Shown: piece after piece, positions 8,150 through 15,437 of the stretch | Numbering within the stretch: position 1 is the first letter of the stretch | Layout of the letters: every line of letters starts with the position of its first letter | Assembly: GCA_021162815.1 (NCBI GenBank) | Contig: JAGGXW010000038.1 | Coordinates: forward strand, 1 to 36,073 | Source: Thermoplasmata archaeon | Lineage (GTDB): Archaea > Thermoplasmatota > E2 > UBA202 > JdFR-43 | Direction of reading: 5' to 3' | Length of the DNA stretch: 36,073 bases | Position numbers and translations under genes: made by a program | Notes under the pieces: generated by a model | Told to the model about the DNA's origin: nothing | Seen by the model: the letters and a program-made list of their open reading frames with translations, nothing else | Databases searched by the model: none

Positions 8150-8225
8150 TATCTTAGTAATACGAATTTAATTTATTTAGGTTTAGAATTTTTAATGAAA
8201 GCAACTTTTTAGCGTTCTTTACAAA

Positions 8226-8235
8226 CATATATATA
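8226..8235 (+). promoter_or_regulatory. TATA box and Shine-Dalgarno region of cspA
   Basis: CATATATATA is centred about 33 nt upstream of the cspA ATG. Between them GAAGGGGATA (8251-8260) gives a purine-rich ribosome-binding site a few bases before the start. Unlike most first genes in this window, this one may have a short leader. Confidence 0.5.
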
Positions 8236-8263
8236 CCATGGAGGGATGTAGAAGGGGATAAAT

Positions 8264-8464
8264 ATGGAAGGAACGGTTAAAAAGTGGATAAACAGAAAGG
8301 GATATGGTTTCATCGGAGTGGATGGAGAAAAGGATGTTTTTGTCCATTACTCTGATGTTAAGAAAGACGGTTTTGTGAGCCTTGAAATAGGGCAGAAGGT
8401 GAAGTTTGATCTGGTGGATACGGATAAGGGGCCAAGGGCCAAGAATGTCGAACCTGTGGAATGA
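8264..8464 (+). CDS. cspA: Cold-shock-domain protein
   Basis: This single cold-shock domain of 66 residues is an OB-fold that binds single-stranded RNA or DNA. RNP1 is KGYGFIG (residues 12-18) and RNP2 is VFVHYS (25-30). The protein is full length for a CspA-type protein. Such proteins are common in bacteria but patchy in archaea, so bacterial ancestry is likely though not shown here. Its stop overlaps the next start by ATGA, tying it to the nucleotide-metabolism gene downstream. Confidence 0.93.
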   Translation: MEGTVKKWINRKGYGFIGVDGEKDVFVHYSDVKKDGFVSLEIGQKVKFDLVDTDKGPRAKNVEPVE

Positions 8465-8907
8465 TTCTGTCAGATAGAGACATTAAGAAGGCCATTCTGG
8501 CAGGCGAGATAGGCATTACGCCTTTTTCCGAGAACAAGTTAACTCCAAATGGTTATGATCTCACCATAGATGAGATACTGATTGATGGGGAGAGGAAGAA
8601 GGAGGCAGTCATCCCGCCAATGAAATGGTTTGCTGTATCAACCTTAGAATACATAAAGTTGAAGAACCATGTTGCCCAGCTCTGGCTCCGCTCCTCCTAT
8701 GCAAGGAAGGGGGTCATGGCTTCATTCGGCAAGGTTGATGCAGGTTTTGAGGGGAATCTCACCATATCAGCATTCAATACCCGTAAGGAAATCCATCTCA
8801 TTGCTGGAGAGACATTCTGTCAGATTGTATTTGAGGAGTTAAAGTCTCCGCCTCTAAAACTCTACAATGGCAAATACAAGGGCCAGAGAGGAATTAAACT
8901 TGAGTAG
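8461..8907 (+). CDS. dcd: dCTP deaminase / dUTPase-family protein
   Basis: This 148-residue trimeric-fold protein belongs to the Dcd/dUTPase superfamily. It begins [12 protein letters not shown], typical of Dcd, and contains [12 protein letters not shown], the Arg/Ser motif that binds nucleotide phosphates, followed by [14 protein letters not shown] in the active-site region. It is shorter than many Dcd enzymes (about 170-190 residues), mainly at the C-terminus. Deamination of dCTP to dUTP is the likely reaction. A bifunctional deaminase-dUTPase, as in Methanocaldococcus, or a plain dUTPase cannot be excluded. It is coupled to cspA by an ATGA overlap. Confidence 0.85.
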   Translation: MILSDRDIKKAILAGEIGITPFSENKLTPNGYDLTIDEILIDGERKKEAVIPPMKWFAVSTLEYIKLKNHVAQLWLRSSYARKGVMASFGKVDAGFEGNLTISAFNTRKEIHLIAGETFCQIVFEELKSPPLKLYNGKYKGQRGIKLE

Positions 8908-8933
8908 AAAATAAGGAAAAAAAGAGGAAGAGA

Positions 8934-10364
8934 TTACCACTTCTTTGCTATCTCCTCTATGAGCTTTACCAGGTAATCCCAGAATTTCTGCACACTGCTT
9001 ATTCTCACATTTTCATCGGGGCTATGTGGATGCTCTATGTCAGGTCCTATTGAAATCATCTCAGTTATTCCCACTCTCTCTCCTATGACCCCAGTCTCCA
9101 GTCCTGCATGTATTGCCTTTATTTCCGGCTCCTTGCTGTAAAGGTTTTTGAACACTTCCTCTGCAATCTTCAGCAACTTTGAATCCCTGTTGGGCTTCCA
9201 TCCTGGATAGCGGCTTCCCTCCTTAACCTCGCATCCCGCAAGCTCTGAAGCGCATCTTATTGTCTGGAGTGTTGCATCAAGGGCAGAGTTTATGGAGCTT
9301 CTGCTGCTCATCACGATGTGCATCCTGCTTTCATCCATCTCAACTTTGGCAAGGTTGGTCGATGTTTCAACCAGACCCTCAACCTCCTGACTCATCGCCA
9401 GCACTCCATGAGGCAGAGCCATCAGAAGCTTTATGACTCTTTCATTGCTCTCCTTATCCAGCACTTTATTCACATCTGCATTCTCCACCACCACGGTTAT
9501 ATCGGGGTCACTTCTTTTATACTCGTCTCTGAATGCAGCTTCCAGCTCCTTTATCTTTTCCTTTGCCTTTTCCTCGTCCTCCACCTGCACAAGTGCAATT
9601 GCCTCTCTTGGAATTGCATTGAATTTATCTCCTCCCTCAACTTTACTCACTCTCGCATCTATATTGTAAAGAACCCTTGCCATCAGTTTGAGGGAGTTTG
9701 CCCTTCCCTTGTCAATCTCTACGCCAGAATGTCCTCCTCTTAGCCCTTTAACAGTTATCTTCAATCCCTTTCCGGCTCTATCCTCAAATTTGAGGGGCAT
9801 GATTATATCGCTGTTGGCTCCTCCAGCGCATCCTATGTATATGCTTCCAAACTCCTCGCTATCAAGGTTTATAAGCATATCTCCCTTGATATACTCCTTC
9901 TCTATGTTGAATGCCCCTGTCATTCCCGTTTCCTCATCTACCGTAAACAGAAACTCCAAGGGCCCATGCTCTCCGTCCCACTCCATCATGGCAAGGCAGG
10001 CAGCCACGCCTATGCCATCATCCGCTCCAAGCGTCGTGCCCTTTGCTCTAACAAAATCGCCATCCACATAGGCGTTTATGGGATCCTTGCTGAAGTCATG
10101 CTGCACATCTTTATTTTTCTCGCACACCATATCAATATGGCACTGAAGTGTGATCATTGGCTTGTTCTCATAGCCGGGTTTGGCTTTCTTCCTCACAATT
10201 ACATTGCCAACCTTATCCTGTGTAACCTCCAGTCCCATCTGTTTGGCAACATTTACAATGTACTCTGCAATCTTTTCCTCATGTTTTGAGCATCTTGGAA
10301 TTTTTCTTATCTCATCAAAATACTTCCACAAAATTTTCGGCTCAAGGTCTTTAATTTCAGTCAT
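8934..10364 (-). CDS. pepD: Xaa-His dipeptidase (aminoacyl-histidine dipeptidase, M20 family)
   Basis: This is a zinc dipeptidase of the PepD type. Metal ligands lie in LQCHIDMV, LGADDGIGVAA and VDEETGMTG, in the order usual for M20 peptidases, and the sequence continues to the C-terminal HSPDENVRISS. The ORF can be extended to 10412. ATG 10364 is preferred because it gives MTEIKDLEPKILWKYFDEI, matching the usual PepD start and length (476 residues), and because a TATA box lies about 25 nt upstream. It probably digests dipeptides imported or made by other peptidases, in line with peptide fermentation. Confidence 0.93.
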   Translation of the reverse strand: MTEIKDLEPKILWKYFDEIRKIPRCSKHEEKIAEYIVNVAKQMGLEVTQDKVGNVIVRKKAKPGYENKPMITLQCHIDMVCEKNKDVQHDFSKDPINAYVDGDFVRAKGTTLGADDGIGVAACLAMMEWDGEHGPLEFLFTVDEETGMTGAFNIEKEYIKGDMLINLDSEEFGSIYIGCAGGANSDIIMPLKFEDRAGKGLKITVKGLRGGHSGVEIDKGRANSLKLMARVLYNIDARVSKVEGGDKFNAIPREAIALVQVEDEEKAKEKIKELEAAFRDEYKRSDPDITVVVENADVNKVLDKESNERVIKLLMALPHGVLAMSQEVEGLVETSTNLAKVEMDESRMHIVMSSRSSINSALDATLQTIRCASELAGCEVKEGSRYPGWKPNRDSKLLKIAEEVFKNLYSKEPEIKAIHAGLETGVIGERVGITEMISIGPDIEHPHSPDENVRISSVQKFWDYLVKLIEEIAKKW

Positions 10365-10380
10365 AATTAGGTAATGCAAA

Positions 10381-10409
10381 AGGCTATTAAATTTTTCCAT
10401 GCTTAGCCT
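10381..10409. promoter_or_regulatory. Shared bidirectional promoter, pepD / DUF123 gene
   Basis: Only 46 nt separate the start codons at 10364 (minus) and 10411 (plus). The single AT-rich box ATTAAATTTTT (10386-10396) lies about 24 nt from each, so it can serve as TATA box in both directions. It sits between 6-bp inverted arms AGGCTA (10381-10386) and TAGCCT (10404-10409), a possible operator. Confidence 0.5.
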
Positions 10410-10410
10410 C

Positions 10411-10818
10411 ATGAAAGGTAGCTATGTCCTCCTTATAAAGCTCGATAGGGAAAGAAAAATAAGGGTTGGAGCTCTTGGTGAAATTTACTTCAAGCCAGGA
10501 TATTATGCCTATGTGGGCTCTGCCATGAATGGAATTGAGGCAAGAGTTAGCAGGCATTTGAGGAAGAATAAAAAGATGAGATGGCATGTGGATTATCTTT
10601 TACAATATGCGGAGGTGGAGAGGATTTATTACAAACAGTCCAATGAAAAGGAGGAGTGCAGCATAGCATCTCTGTTTTCTCTTCCATTCATTCCTCGCTT
10701 TGGCTCCTCTGACTGCAAATGCAAAAGTCATCTTTTTTATTCAGAGAAAACGGAGGAGATTGATGAAGTCATGAAAAAGGCAGGAATGAAAATTTTGGAA
10801 AGGCTAAATTTTAAATAA
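10411..10818 (+). CDS. DUF123 / GIY-YIG-fold protein, stand-alone
   Basis: The start at 10411 (MKGSYVLLIKLDRERKIRVG) is preferred over 10399 because it fits the shared promoter and the family start; the product is 135 residues. GYYAYVGSAMNGIEARVSRHLRKNKK corresponds to the GIY-YIG-like core, followed by MRWHVDYLL and a Cys/His cluster (DCKCKSHLFY) that may bind a metal. DUF123 domains occur alone or fused to endonuclease III in archaea, and their activity is not well established. A DNA-repair-linked nuclease is a fair guess only. It lies 16 nt upstream of the flavoprotein gene, which has its own TATA-like box. Confidence 0.85.
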   Translation: MKGSYVLLIKLDRERKIRVGALGEIYFKPGYYAYVGSAMNGIEARVSRHLRKNKKMRWHVDYLLQYAEVERIYYKQSNEKEECSIASLFSLPFIPRFGSSDCKCKSHLFYSEKTEEIDEVMKKAGMKILERLNFK

Positions 10819-10834
10819 TGAGGTATTTACCTTT

Positions 10835-12205
10835 ATGAAAGAGTATGATATCATAGCAATAGGAACGGGCTCAGCAATGAATATAGTATCCGTCCTTGTG
10901 GAGGGCCAGCCTGACATAAAGGTGGCTGTTGTTGAGAAGGATGATGTTGGGGGGATATGCCTGACGAGGGGATGCATTCCATCCAAAATGCTTCTTTATC
11001 CAGCAGAACTGGTTAAGAAGATAAGAGAGGCAAAGAAATTTGGAATAGATGTTGAGATAAAGGGCATAGATTTTGCAGGCATAATGAGAAGAACGAGGGA
11101 GAGTATAAGGCATGAAATAAAGATGATTGAAAATGGATTGAAAAGTTCACCAAACATAGATCTGTATCAAACTGCGGGAGAGTTCATAGACGACTACACC
11201 ATGAAGGTTGGAGATGAGGTGATAAAAGGGGAGAAGATATTACTCTGCTCTGGTTCTAAACCATTAATTCCTCCAATAGAAGGGCTTGAAGAGACAGGAT
11301 ACATAACCAGTGATGATTTTCTAATGATGGAAGAGTTGCCAGCCTCCATTGCCATAATTGGAGGGGGCTACATAGCCATGGAATATGGATTTTTCCTGGC
11401 AATGATGGGAGCGGATGTTACTGTAATAGAGATGCTTCCACGCATAGTGGCAGGCGAGGAGCCTGAAATATCCGAATTGCTTCAGAAGGAGATGGAAAAG
11501 ATAATGAAGATTTATACAGGCTACAAAGTAAAGGAAGTGAGGAAAGAAGGGAACATGAAAAAAATCATTGCTACTGGCAAGGATGGCAGAATAGAGGTGG
11601 AGGCAGAGGAAATCATAGTTGCTGCTGGAAGGGCATCAAATGCTGATATACTCAAACCAGAGAAAACCGGAGTCAAGACAGATGAAAATGGATGGATTGT
11701 AGTTGATGAATATCTCCAGACGACCAAGCCGAACATATGGGCATGTGGAGATGCAACGGGAAAGCACATGTTCAAGCATGTTGCCAACTATGAGAGCCAG
11801 ATAGTTTATTACAATGCTTTTGCACATCGCCGCATCAAGGTTGATTATCACGCAGTTCCCCATGCCATCTTTACATACCCAGAGGTGGCGGGCGTTGGTA
11901 TGAAGGAAGAGGAGGCAAGGAAAAAGGATGACATAATGGTTGGCTACTATCTTTATGAAAACACTGCAAAAGGAGAGGCAATGATGGCAAAGGATTACTT
12001 TGTGAAGGTGATACTTGAAAGAAACACATATCGCATACTGGGGGCGCATATTATCGGGCCCGAGGCATCCATACTGCTTCAGGAAATAATAAATCTCATG
12101 TACACCGATGATGGTTCAGCCTCCCCAATATACAGAGGAATGCACATACATCCCGCTCTATCTGAAGTGGTGGAGAGAGCCTTCTACAACCTTGAGGAGA
12201 GATAG
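10835..12205 (+). CDS. Dihydrolipoamide dehydrogenase-like flavin disulfide reductase
   Basis: This 456-residue class I pyridine-nucleotide disulfide oxidoreductase has a redox Cys pair in GGICLTRGCIPSK (C42, C47), a second nucleotide-binding site GGGYIAMEYG with an acidic residue after the second strand (VIEM, suggesting NADH), and the C-terminal HPALSEVVE His-Glu pair. The first FAD loop reads GTGSAMN, missing the usual third Gly, as in some mycothione-reductase-like members. No lipoylated E2 or glycine-cleavage protein is nearby, so the disulfide substrate is uncertain. TTTTAAATA at 10809-10817 is a suitable TATA box. Its 3' end overlaps the converging peptidase gene by 22 nt. Confidence 0.88.
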   Translation: MKEYDIIAIGTGSAMNIVSVLVEGQPDIKVAVVEKDDVGGICLTRGCIPSKMLLYPAELVKKIREAKKFGIDVEIKGIDFAGIMRRTRESIRHEIKMIENGLKSSPNIDLYQTAGEFIDDYTMKVGDEVIKGEKILLCSGSKPLIPPIEGLEETGYITSDDFLMMEELPASIAIIGGGYIAMEYGFFLAMMGADVTVIEMLPRIVAGEEPEISELLQKEMEKIMKIYTGYKVKEVRKEGNMKKIIATGKDGRIEVEAEEIIVAAGRASNADILKPEKTGVKTDENGWIVVDEYLQTTKPNIWACGDATGKHMFKHVANYESQIVYYNAFAHRRIKVDYHAVPHAIFTYPEVAGVGMKEEEARKKDDIMVGYYLYENTAKGEAMMAKDYFVKVILERNTYRILGAHIIGPEASILLQEIINLMYTDDGSASPIYRGMHIHPALSEVVERAFYNLEER

Positions 12206-12840
12206 GCCTGATGGCATATTGCAGCAGCTAAAGCAATGCCATTCTCCATATCTTTTTCATCCATTCCATACCATGCCTGAGATTTCAGAGGAGGCAGATG
12301 TATGAAGGAAACCATGGCATTCTTTTCATAATCAAGGATCATGTAAAAGACATAGTTGCATGAGTATATTCCGGCATATATTGATGGCCTGGCTTTTATT
12401 CCTCTTTCCCTCAATGCACTGCATATCTCCATTGCAGGGGCATGAGAAATGAGGATAAGATTGCCATCCTTTATCCTGCTGCATTTCCATCCATTGCATT
12501 TCAGATTCAATGCCACTTTCTCCACATGCATGCTCCTGCTTCTTCCATTCAATCCGAGCATCATTACAACAGATGGATGGTACTTTTCTATTGCCCTCTT
12601 TATCATCATAAAAGACATGTTGAAATCCACAGGAAGTATCAAGGAAACAACTCTTGCATTATCTATAATGCTGCCATTCAGAGATGAAGCAATAATCTGG
12701 GATGGATTCTCATTCCATTTATCAAAGGGCTCGAATCCTGTGATGAGGATGGTATCCTCCTCATCCATTCCTGTTGCTATAGAAGGAGCAATTAAAATGG
12801 CAATCATCATGGCCAAGATAACTGCATTTTTCATTGTCAT
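12184..12840 (-). CDS. Exported pyroglutamyl-peptidase I-like protein (C15 family)
   Basis: The 218-residue protein matches Pcp, which removes N-terminal pyroglutamate from peptides. ILITGFEPFDKWNENPS is the family start. The catalytic triad is visible as Glu107 (MHVEKVALN), Cys161 (AGIYSCNYVFY) and His181 (SFIHLPP). Unusually, the domain follows a signal-peptide-like segment (KNAVILAMMIAILIAPSIATG, residues 4-24), so the enzyme should be exported or membrane-anchored, whereas known Pcp enzymes are cytosolic. Translation could start at residue 1 or at Met3 (12834). It overlaps the end of the flavoprotein gene on the other strand. Confidence 0.85.
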   Translation of the reverse strand: MTMKNAVILAMMIAILIAPSIATGMDEEDTILITGFEPFDKWNENPSQIIASSLNGSIIDNARVVSLILPVDFNMSFMMIKRAIEKYHPSVVMMLGLNGRSRSMHVEKVALNLKCNGWKCSRIKDGNLILISHAPAMEICSALRERGIKARPSIYAGIYSCNYVFYMILDYEKNAMVSFIHLPPLKSQAWYGMDEKDMENGIALAAAICHQAYLSSRL

Positions 12841-12943
12841 TAATCCGCATTGCCAATTTCAATTTTCTGCTTCAGGTCTGACAGGAGTAATTTATTAATA
12901 TGTAAAAAATTTTTTTAAAAATTATACATAATATTAACGATAG

Positions 12944-12958
12944 TGCATAATTTATGCA
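12944..12958. promoter_or_regulatory. Perfect palindrome upstream of the mbh promoter
   Basis: TGCATAA-T-TTATGCA is a perfect 15-nt inverted repeat ending about 12 nt upstream of the mbh TATA box. This is where archaeal activators often bind to help TBP/TFB, so it is a candidate regulator site for hydrogenase expression. It does not look like the GTTnnnAAC motif of Thermococcales SurR. Confidence 0.5.
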
Positions 12959-12969
12959 AAACCGAGCAA

Positions 12970-12980
12970 ATTTTTAAGTA
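12970..12980 (+). promoter_or_regulatory. TATA box of the mbh operon
   Basis: ATTTTTAAGTA is centred about 28 nt before the mbhA ATG at 13002, giving a leaderless or nearly leaderless mRNA. No other strong promoter is visible inside the operon through 20863. Confidence 0.6.
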
Positions 12981-13001
12981 ATCACTTCCATATCGCAAGT
13001 G

Positions 13002-13508
13002 ATGCGAGTGTTTGTATCTGCAACAATATTGAGCTTCATTCTGTGGCTTTTGCTTACATTTAACGGCAGCCTGTGGCAGGCGGATGAGATACTGGCTGGC
13101 ATAGTTTTTTCCATTCTTGCTGGCCTGATAACGGCAAAGATAAACATAAAGGAGCATAAGAATCTTTCATTAACAAGGTGGCTCATGTTCATAGCATATT
13201 TTCCCCGCTTTTTCTATGAGATGGCAAAGGCAAATTTTGATGTCGCGTACAGGGTTATAACCGGAAAAATAAAGCCGGGTATAGTAAAAATTTCCCCCGG
13301 ACTCAAAAACAATCTTTCTGTTACTCTCCTGGCAAATTCAATAACTCTAACACCAGGCACTTTAACTGTGGAGGTGGATGAGGATAAAAATCTCTACGTT
13401 CACTGGATAAATGTGAGAGATGATTTCTTCCAGGAGCATGAGGAGAAATGCAGATGCAAATATGTTTGCTCAACATTTCCTGATTGGGCAAGGAGGATAG
13501 GAGAATGA
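13002..13508 (+). CDS. mbhA: Membrane-bound hydrogenase subunit A (MrpE-like)
   Basis: First subunit of the Mrp-antiporter-like module. ATG 13002 is used rather than the upstream GTG 12999, because it fits the TATA box at 12970-12980 (168 residues). Two or three N-terminal membrane helices (ILSFILWLLLTF, ILAGIVFSILAGLITAKI, WLMFIAYFPRFFYEM) are followed by a cytoplasmic domain with LLANSITLTPGTLTVEV, the hallmark of MrpE/MnhE. The gene order that follows is the same as mbhA-N of Pyrococcus furiosus. Confidence 0.92.
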   Translation: MRVFVSATILSFILWLLLTFNGSLWQADEILAGIVFSILAGLITAKINIKEHKNLSLTRWLMFIAYFPRFFYEMAKANFDVAYRVITGKIKPGIVKISPGLKNNLSVTLLANSITLTPGTLTVEVDEDKNLYVHWINVRDDFFQEHEEKCRCKYVCSTFPDWARRIGE

Positions 13509-13762
13509 ATGTGTTCATGCTTACTCTGGCATTGATGGGCATTTCCGTTTTGATAGCCATGATAAGGGCAATACTGGGCCCAACTATACCGGATAGAGTT
13601 GTTGGGCTGGATACGATAAATACGCTGGTAATATCCGGCATGCTTGTTTACGGAGCTGCCGTGAAGGAGATAATATACATTGATGTTGCCATTGTTTATG
13701 CCCTTCTTTCATACATAACGACTGTGCTAATTGCAAAATATCTGGAGGGTGGTAAACTATGA
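13505..13762 (+). CDS. mbhB: Membrane-bound hydrogenase subunit B (MrpF-like)
   Basis: ATG 13505 overlaps the mbhA stop (ATGA) and gives MNVFMLTLALMG, so it is preferred to 13484. The 85-residue protein has three membrane helices and the MrpF motif GPTIPDRVVGLDTIN after the first helix. It belongs to the small Mrp-like part of the complex that supports Na+/H+ exchange. Confidence 0.92.
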   Translation: MNVFMLTLALMGISVLIAMIRAILGPTIPDRVVGLDTINTLVISGMLVYGAAVKEIIYIDVAIVYALLSYITTVLIAKYLEGGKL

Positions 13763-14112
13763 TATGGTGGATAATATATGTATGTCTTGGCATAGGAATT
13801 GTCTTCAATCTGCTGGCATCACTTGGCTTGCTAAGATTTCCTGATGTTTACACCCGTCTTCATGCTGGAACAAAATGCACCACCTTTGGAAGCATATTCA
13901 TAGCCACAGCTGTAATGGTATATGGCTTATATGAATGGTGGAAAGGAAATGATGCAATGATTTCAATGACAGTTCATTCTTTCCTTGCCCTGCTTGCCAT
14001 TCTCATAACCAATCCCACAGGGGCTCATGCCATTGCGAGAGCAGCTTACAGGAGTGGAGTTAAGCCAGCAGGAGCTGTAGTGGATGAGCTGGGAGGTGAG
14101 AAAGATGATTGA
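13759..14112 (+). CDS. mbhC: Membrane-bound hydrogenase subunit C (MrpG-like)
   Basis: The 117-residue protein has three helices and the MrpG signature LLRFPDVYTRLHAGTKCTTFG followed by TNPTGAHAIARAAYRSG. It starts with an ATGA overlap on mbhB, and its end overlaps the mbhD start. Confidence 0.93.
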   Translation: MIWWIIYVCLGIGIVFNLLASLGLLRFPDVYTRLHAGTKCTTFGSIFIATAVMVYGLYEWWKGNDAMISMTVHSFLALLAILITNPTGAHAIARAAYRSGVKPAGAVVDELGGEKDD

Positions 14113-14371
14113 CATGTTTGGTTTGATTCTCATACTTCTGTCAATATTCACGATAATTCCTGCCATAATGGCTGTTGTTATGAAAGATTTACTCTCATGT
14201 ACCATAGCACTGGCCATAATGAGTTTAATATTATCTCTTTACTTCTATCTTTTGCAGGCTCCTGATGTTGCCATAGCGGAGGCTGGCGTGGGAGCATGCC
14301 TCACAACAGCTCTTTTCATAGTTGCCATAAGGGCTACGGAGAGATATGAGGGGGGTGAAAATGAAGATTAA
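14105..14371 (+). CDS. mbhD: Membrane-bound hydrogenase subunit D (MrpA C-terminal-like)
   Basis: ATG 14105 ([11 protein letters not shown]) is chosen over 14084, because it just overlaps the mbhC stop. The 88-residue protein has three helices and the sequence [23 protein letters not shown], a conserved segment of the MrpA C-terminal region (DUF4040 type). The acidic residues inside this helix are thought to lie on an ion path in the Mrp module. Confidence 0.9.
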   Translation: MIDMFGLILILLSIFTIIPAIMAVVMKDLLSCTIALAIMSLILSLYFYLLQAPDVAIAEAGVGACLTTALFIVAIRATERYEGGENED

Positions 14372-14624
14372 GGCAATTGCATTCATTGTTTTTGCATTTT
14401 TCATTCTTCTCGCAGCCGTGAGGATGCATCCTTTCGGTGACATCTCCCATTCCACCATGGATGATTATATGATAGAAAATGGACAGAATGATACCGCTGC
14501 CAACAACATTGTTACAAGTGTTGTGTTTGACTACAGAGGTTATGATACTTTAGGTGAGGCAACCGTGCTTTTCACAGCCATAGCGGGTGTGCTTGTCGTT
14601 TTAAGGAGGGAGAAAAATGAATGA
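14361..14624 (+). CDS. mbhE: Membrane-bound hydrogenase subunit E
   Basis: ATG 14361 ([14 protein letters not shown]) follows a GGGGGTG ribosome-binding site and overlaps the mbhD stop by 11 nt. The 87-residue protein has one N-terminal helix, a short external loop and [25 protein letters not shown], the conserved segment of MbhE and the MrpA/MrpB junction. It was assigned by this motif and by its place between D and F. Confidence 0.88.
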   Translation: MKIKAIAFIVFAFFILLAAVRMHPFGDISHSTMDDYMIENGQNDTAANNIVTSVVFDYRGYDTLGEATVLFTAIAGVLVVLRREKNE

Positions 14625-15084
14625 TGGAAGAATGAGCATAGTGGTGAGAACAATAGCGAGCAGCATATTCCCAATGGCACTAATCTTCTCCTTCTATGTA
14701 ATCATGCATGGTCATCTCACTCCTGGAGGCGGATTTCAGGGTGGAGCCATCGCAGCAAGCGCTGTCGTAATGCTTCTTGCTGCCCATGGTTATAAGAGGA
14801 TGGAAAGCAAACTCAGCATGGATGGGCTTTCATTTGTGGAATCCACAGGAGCCATCATATTTGTTGTTGTGGGACTTGCCGGACTTATAGCTGGTGTGTC
14901 ATTCATGTATAATTTACTTGTGGGCTCACCTATTTTTGGATATGTTCCTCATGGTGCAAATGGAGGATATCTTAACAGCGGGGGCATTCTTCCAATACTC
15001 AATCTTGCAGTTGGATTGAAGGTTATAGCAGGACTTTCATCCGTTGTTCTTGCTATGATTCTGTTCACGGAGGGAGAGGAATGA
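14617..15084 (+). CDS. mbhF: Membrane-bound hydrogenase subunit F (MrpB-like)
   Basis: The 155-residue protein has four helices and the MrpB signature [38 protein letters not shown] forms the first helix pair. It overlaps mbhE by 8 nt and mbhG by 4 nt (ATGA). Confidence 0.93.
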   Translation: MNDGRMSIVVRTIASSIFPMALIFSFYVIMHGHLTPGGGFQGGAIAASAVVMLLAAHGYKRMESKLSMDGLSFVESTGAIIFVVVGLAGLIAGVSFMYNLLVGSPIFGYVPHGANGGYLNSGGILPILNLAVGLKVIAGLSSVVLAMILFTEGEE

Positions 15085-15437
15085 TATACAACATACCATT
15101 CATAACGACGGCAATACTGGCTGTGATAGGCTTATATGCAGTCATATTCAAAAGAAACCTCATAAAAATTGCAATTGGCATAACTATTTTAGAAAGTGCA
15201 GTCAATCTTTCCCTCATTGCAATTGGCTATAGAAAGGGTGGTGTTGCCCCAATCTATACAAATCTTCCTCCCAATGTTGATATTCCACATGGTATGGTGC
15301 TTCCTGTTCCTCAAGCATTAACACTCACAAGCATTGTCATAGGTGTTGCCACCCTTGCCCTGATACTTGCCTTTGCAATGAAAATTTACAAACATTATGG
15401 AAGTCTTGATAGCCATTCAAGGAGGTTGAAAGAATGA
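15081..15437 (+). CDS. mbhG: Membrane-bound hydrogenase subunit G (MrpC/NuoK-like)
   Basis: The 118-residue protein has three helices. It resembles MrpC and complex I NuoK: IGLYAVIFKRNLIKIAIGITILESAVNL forms the first two helices, and PVPQALTLTSIVIGVATLALILAF the third. The glutamate in ITILESA matches the membrane glutamate of the family. It is linked to mbhF and mbhH by ATGA overlaps. Confidence 0.94.
   Translation: MIYNIPFITTAILAVIGLYAVIFKRNLIKIAIGITILESAVNLSLIAIGYRKGGVAPIYTNLPPNVDIPHGMVLPVPQALTLTSIVIGVATLALILAFAMKIYKHYGSLDSHSRRLKE

Noticed and set aside
9318-10374. Several plus-strand ORFs opposite pepD
   Set aside because: They are shadows of the minus-strand gene, with low-complexity Ser/Leu/Cys-rich translations.
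12841-13001. SurR-type GTTnnnAAC sites before mbh
   Set aside because: None seen in the intergenic region; only the different palindrome was kept.
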